Source: Phycisphaera mikurensis NBRC 102666 (GTDB lineage Bacteria; Planctomycetota; Phycisphaerae; Phycisphaerales; SM1A02). Taken from it: a stretch of DNA of 8,505 nucleotides. The notes below the pieces were generated by a model. That model saw only the letters and a list, made by a program, of their open reading frames with translations. It did no database searches and was not told the DNA's origin. Positions within the stretch are counted from its first letter, which is position 1. Each line of letters starts with the position of its first letter. The stretch is taken from positions 1-8,505 of the forward strand of contig CAMBSR010000093.1 of NCBI GenBank assembly GCA_945870475.1. Direction: 5' to 3'. Of the stretch, positions 6,461-8,505 are shown one piece after another. The position numbers were made by a program, and so were the translations under genes.

Positions 6461-7363
6461 ATGCGACGGATCGCATCCCCCACCGTCGCGTGGACGGCCA
6501 TGATGGCCATCACCACGCGCCCCGCGAGCATGCTCCTTCTCTCGGGAGCACTGCTCACGTGCGCGTGCGAGCAGCAGACCACCACCCTGGATGATGCGCT
6601 CCGGGCGTACGACGCCAAGCGGTACGCCGAGAGCCTGCGCATGTCCAAGGACATCCAGGGCAACGCCACCGATCCCCTCACGCGCCAGCAGGCCGCCTAC
6701 CTGGCCGGCCGCTCCGCGAGCGAACTCTCCAAGAACCGCGAGGCGCGCGATGCGTTCGCCGTGGCCGCACGCAGCGCAGACCCGGAACTCGCCGGCCGTG
6801 CGCTGGCGATGCAGGCCGCCATCGCCGTGGACGAGAGGCGCTGGAACGACGCCGCCAGCAGCTACGCCGCGGCAGCCACCAAGCTGAACGGGCGTGAAGC
6901 GCAGCTTGCGCGCGAACACGCCCAGGAGGCCGACGCCAAGGCCAACGAGTCGCGGCTTCCCCCGCGGCCGGCACCAGCTACGGCCGTGGCGTTGGCGCAG
7001 CCTGCGGCACCCACCGCGCCCGTGGCACCGAAGCTTCCTGCCGCAAAGCCCGCGACCGATCCGGATCCCGTGGCCGTCCTGCCCGCGGTCGATGACGATG
7101 CTCCGTGGACCATCAGCGCCGGCGCGTACAGCTCGGAGACGGCAGCTCGCCAGCGCGCCACCAACCTCGCACGCGAGGCGAAGCGCGCCGGGCTGCCGAC
7201 GCCCCGCGTCCTGGCGGTGAGCTCGCCGTCGAAGCGCGTCTGGATCGTGGAAATCGGCACCTTCAACCAGCGCGAACAGGGCGAAGCCGCCCGCAAGAAG
7301 TTCGCCACCAAGGACACCGCCGTGGTTCGCTCGCGCGTCCCGGTGCCGTCGAAGCGGTCGTGA
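6461..7363 (+). CDS. Exported TPR-like protein with C-terminal SPOR domain, possible lipoprotein
   Basis: Seen, numbering from ATG 6461 (300 residues): a hydrophobic segment M24-L-L-L-S-G-A-L-L-T-C-A-C-E; an Ala-rich helical region (43-142) with about three TPR-like helix pairs; a Pro/Ala linker (about 166-212); and a SPOR domain (about 214-291) with W216-T-I-S-A-G-A-Y, A-A-R-Q-R-A, an A-G-L turn, and R259-V-W-I-V-E-I-G-T-F-x-x-R-x-x-G-E-A-A. Known: SPOR domains bind peptidoglycan glycan strands lacking stem peptides, usually at division sites. Inference: an envelope protein that docks on the cell wall and presents a TPR scaffold. Lipidation is uncertain: the residues before C34 are L-L-T and before C36 T-C-A, neither a good lipobox. 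ATGs at 6500/6503 would give a tidier signal peptide than 6461; a TTG at 6419 is also in frame but unlikely. Confidence 0.82.
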   Translation: MRRIASPTVAWTAMMAITTRPASMLLLSGALLTCACEQQTTTLDDALRAYDAKRYAESLRMSKDIQGNATDPLTRQQAAYLAGRSASELSKNREARDAFAVAARSADPELAGRALAMQAAIAVDERRWNDAASSYAAAATKLNGREAQLAREHAQEADAKANESRLPPRPAPATAVALAQPAAPTAPVAPKLPAAKPATDPDPVAVLPAVDDDAPWTISAGAYSSETAARQRATNLAREAKRAGLPTPRVLAVSSPSKRVWIVEIGTFNQREQGEAARKKFATKDTAVVRSRVPVPSKRS

Positions 7364-7396
7364 GTTTCAGCAGTTCGCAGCGACCGCAATGACCTG

Positions 7397-7409
7397 CCGG
7401 GAAGCCCGG
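7397..7409. terminator. Short hairpin in the gap between convergent genes
   Basis: CCGGG (7397-7401), AAG loop, CCCGG (7405-7409), in the 65-bp gap between the converging SPOR gene and the HEAT-like gene. The stem is only five base pairs and no T-run follows on either strand, so terminator function is a weak positional inference. Nothing else is seen in this gap. Confidence 0.2.
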
Positions 7410-7428
7410 ATCATGTCCGATGCCGCGT

Positions 7429-8451
7429 TCACGGCACCTGCGCTGCGGCCTTCGCCAGTTCCTCGTCCTGGCGACGCTTGAACGGCACGTACTCCTCGTT
7501 GAACCACCGGTGCCAGGCGCGGATGTCCCAGCCCAGGGCGGCCACGTCCATGCCGGAGTCGTAGGCCGCCATGGCCACCAGCGAATCGTGGACACCGCCG
7601 TGATAGATGGTGACGGCGCAGTCCTGGACGCGAAGCACCACGCCCTCGATCAGCTGGCCGATCACCGGCTGGTACGCGCCGGCGTTGTCGCCGACCACGG
7701 GGATGACGTTCGCCACGTAGCTGATGGTGCGGCCGGTGGCGATCCACGCGCGGTCGCCGCGCTCGGAGGGCGCGGACTGCGCCACCTGCGCGAAGATCAG
7801 CGTGGGAAGCGCCTCCACCGCGTGCACGGCGCCGGCCAGGATTCCCGCGCGGTTGATCCACTCGTGGTCCTCGGCGCGCAGGCCGTCATCCAGCGCGGCC
7901 AGCACTGCCGTGCTCGGCGGCTTGCCGAGGCGGCGCGTGGCCTCGGCGCGGATGGCGGCGTCGCTGTCCTGGATGGCAATGGAGGCGAGCGCGTACTGGC
8001 CTTCGGGGCCGGCCTTCTTGCAGGCATCGAGCACGGCCAGCAGCACGTCCTGCTTCTGGCCATGGAACGCGGCGTACATGGATTCGATGGCCGCGGGATC
8101 GGTGCACTCGCGCAGCGTGGCCAGGCCGGACTCGCGCGCCTTGCTCGACGCGGTGTGTGCGAAGTTGCGGGACTTCAGCACGGCGAAGGTGGCGTCGAAA
8201 CGAGCCCACTGCTCGGGTGTGCCGGGGCGCACGTGCTTCGGCGCCATGCGCGGGATGCCGCCCTTCGTGGGGAGCGGCGTCAGCAGCATGGCGGGCACGC
8301 GCGGGCGACGGAAGTCGTCCGGCAACGCGCCGTCCACGGTGGCTGGAGGCGTGACCGCTCGCGCCGTGCTGCCTGCAACAAGCAGCGTGGACAGGGCCAT
8401 GGCAAGGATCGCGGCCGCGCGCGTGGAACACATGTCCCTACGATACGGCAT
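7429..8451 (-). CDS. Secreted HEAT-like helical repeat protein of unknown function
   Basis: Seen: the N-terminus has R4, R5 and R11, a hydrophobic stretch (13-26) and S-T-A-R-A32 before V-T-P-P, a good signal peptide, so the mature protein is outside the cytoplasm. After a Pro-rich segment (34-80), residues about 104-225 form Ala/Leu-rich helices with HEAT-like features (for example D-S-D-A-A-I-R-A-E-A-T-R-R-L-G at 162-176, the classic D-x-x-x-x-V/I-R-x-x-A pattern). The C-terminal part (about 235-318) ends in a W-rich patch, A-L-G-W308-D-I-R-A-W-H-R-W-F317. From memory, many planctomycete HEAT-repeat proteins end in a comparable G-x-D-x-x-x-W-x-x-W-W string. No catalytic motif is visible; a binding or scaffold role is inferred. 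An in-frame ATG at 8433 (M7) also leaves a good signal peptide; neither start has a convincing Shine-Dalgarno sequence. It converges on the SPOR gene, with 65 bp between the stops. Confidence 0.82.
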   Translation of the reverse strand: MPYRRDMCSTRAAAILAMALSTLLVAGSTARAVTPPATVDGALPDDFRRPRVPAMLLTPLPTKGGIPRMAPKHVRPGTPEQWARFDATFAVLKSRNFAHTASSKARESGLATLRECTDPAAIESMYAAFHGQKQDVLLAVLDACKKAGPEGQYALASIAIQDSDAAIRAEATRRLGKPPSTAVLAALDDGLRAEDHEWINRAGILAGAVHAVEALPTLIFAQVAQSAPSERGDRAWIATGRTISYVANVIPVVGDNAGAYQPVIGQLIEGVVLRVQDCAVTIYHGGVHDSLVAMAAYDSGMDVAALGWDIRAWHRWFNEEYVPFKRRQDEELAKAAAQVP

Positions 8452-8505
8452 GCACCCCGCCGGACCGCAGGAATCCTCCCCGCCGCAACCGACCGTCTTT
8501 GAGCG

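Noticed and set aside
5190..6503. Plus-strand 437-codon frame opposite the acyl-CoA synthetase
   Set aside because: Rich in His, Val, Ala and Arg, as expected for the complement of a GC-rich gene; no recognisable domain and no start context.
4837..6681. Minus-strand 614-codon frame overlapping the acyl-CoA synthetase
   Set aside because: It is an alternate frame of the ligase region. The 490-residue frame contains every ligase motif intact, so no frameshift or fusion is needed.
7420..8502. Plus-strand 360-codon frame opposite the HEAT-like gene
   Set aside because: Low-complexity Arg/Gly/His composition without a signal or domain. The minus-strand frame has a signal peptide and HEAT-like pattern.
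8452..8505. Possible promoter or ribosome binding site upstream of the HEAT-like gene (GGGGAGGA on the minus strand)
   Set aside because: The purine run lies about 22 bases from the start codon, too far for a Shine-Dalgarno sequence, and no -35/-10 pair with proper spacing is visible.

Overview
The window looks like chromosomal DNA from a high-GC planctomycete, most likely of the Phycisphaerales type. This is inferred from four things: GC-rich codon use, two large secreted Cys-rich proteins that end in dockerin-like Ca-binding tails closing on W-G-P-C-P, a HEAT-like secreted protein ending in an aromatic G-W-D/W-x-x-W-F patch, and weak or absent Shine-Dalgarno sequences. No database search was possible, so the taxonomy is a judgement. 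I see no tRNA, rRNA, CRISPR array, insertion sequence or phage gene.

Layout. Five genes fill almost the whole window. (1) Positions 6-2996 (+) encode a ~990-residue secreted multidomain protein. It has five copies of a ~135-residue domain marked by D-T-R-L and C-N-D-D motifs, one 9-Cys module, one pre-peptidase-C-like domain and a C-terminal dockerin-like tail; its start lies at the window edge. (2) Positions 3084-4889 (+), 87 bp downstream, encode a 601-residue secreted protein built from the same parts in other numbers: four 9-Cys modules with identical cysteine spacing, one pre-peptidase-C-like domain, one degenerate copy of the C-N-D-D domain and the same tail. (3) Positions 4944-6416 (-), convergent to gene 2, encode a 490-residue AMP-forming acyl-CoA synthetase. 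(4) Positions 6461-7363 (+), divergent from gene 3 with only 44 bp between the starts, encode an exported TPR-like protein with a C-terminal SPOR (peptidoglycan-binding) domain. (5) Positions 7429-8451 (-), convergent to gene 4, encode a secreted alpha-helical HEAT-like protein of unknown role.

How they fit together. Genes 1 and 2 form a tandem pair and probably share a destination outside the cytoplasm: both have signal peptides ending in A-Q-T-C-G, both are very Cys-rich and both carry the same C-terminal tag. Genes 3, 4 and 5 show no clear functional link to the pair or to each other. Gene 4 points to the cell wall and gene 3 to fatty-acid activation.

Most notable: the 9-Cys module with exactly conserved spacing, the modular reshuffling between the two adjacent genes (including a 27-bp identical stretch), and the dockerin-like tails with no cohesin partner in view.
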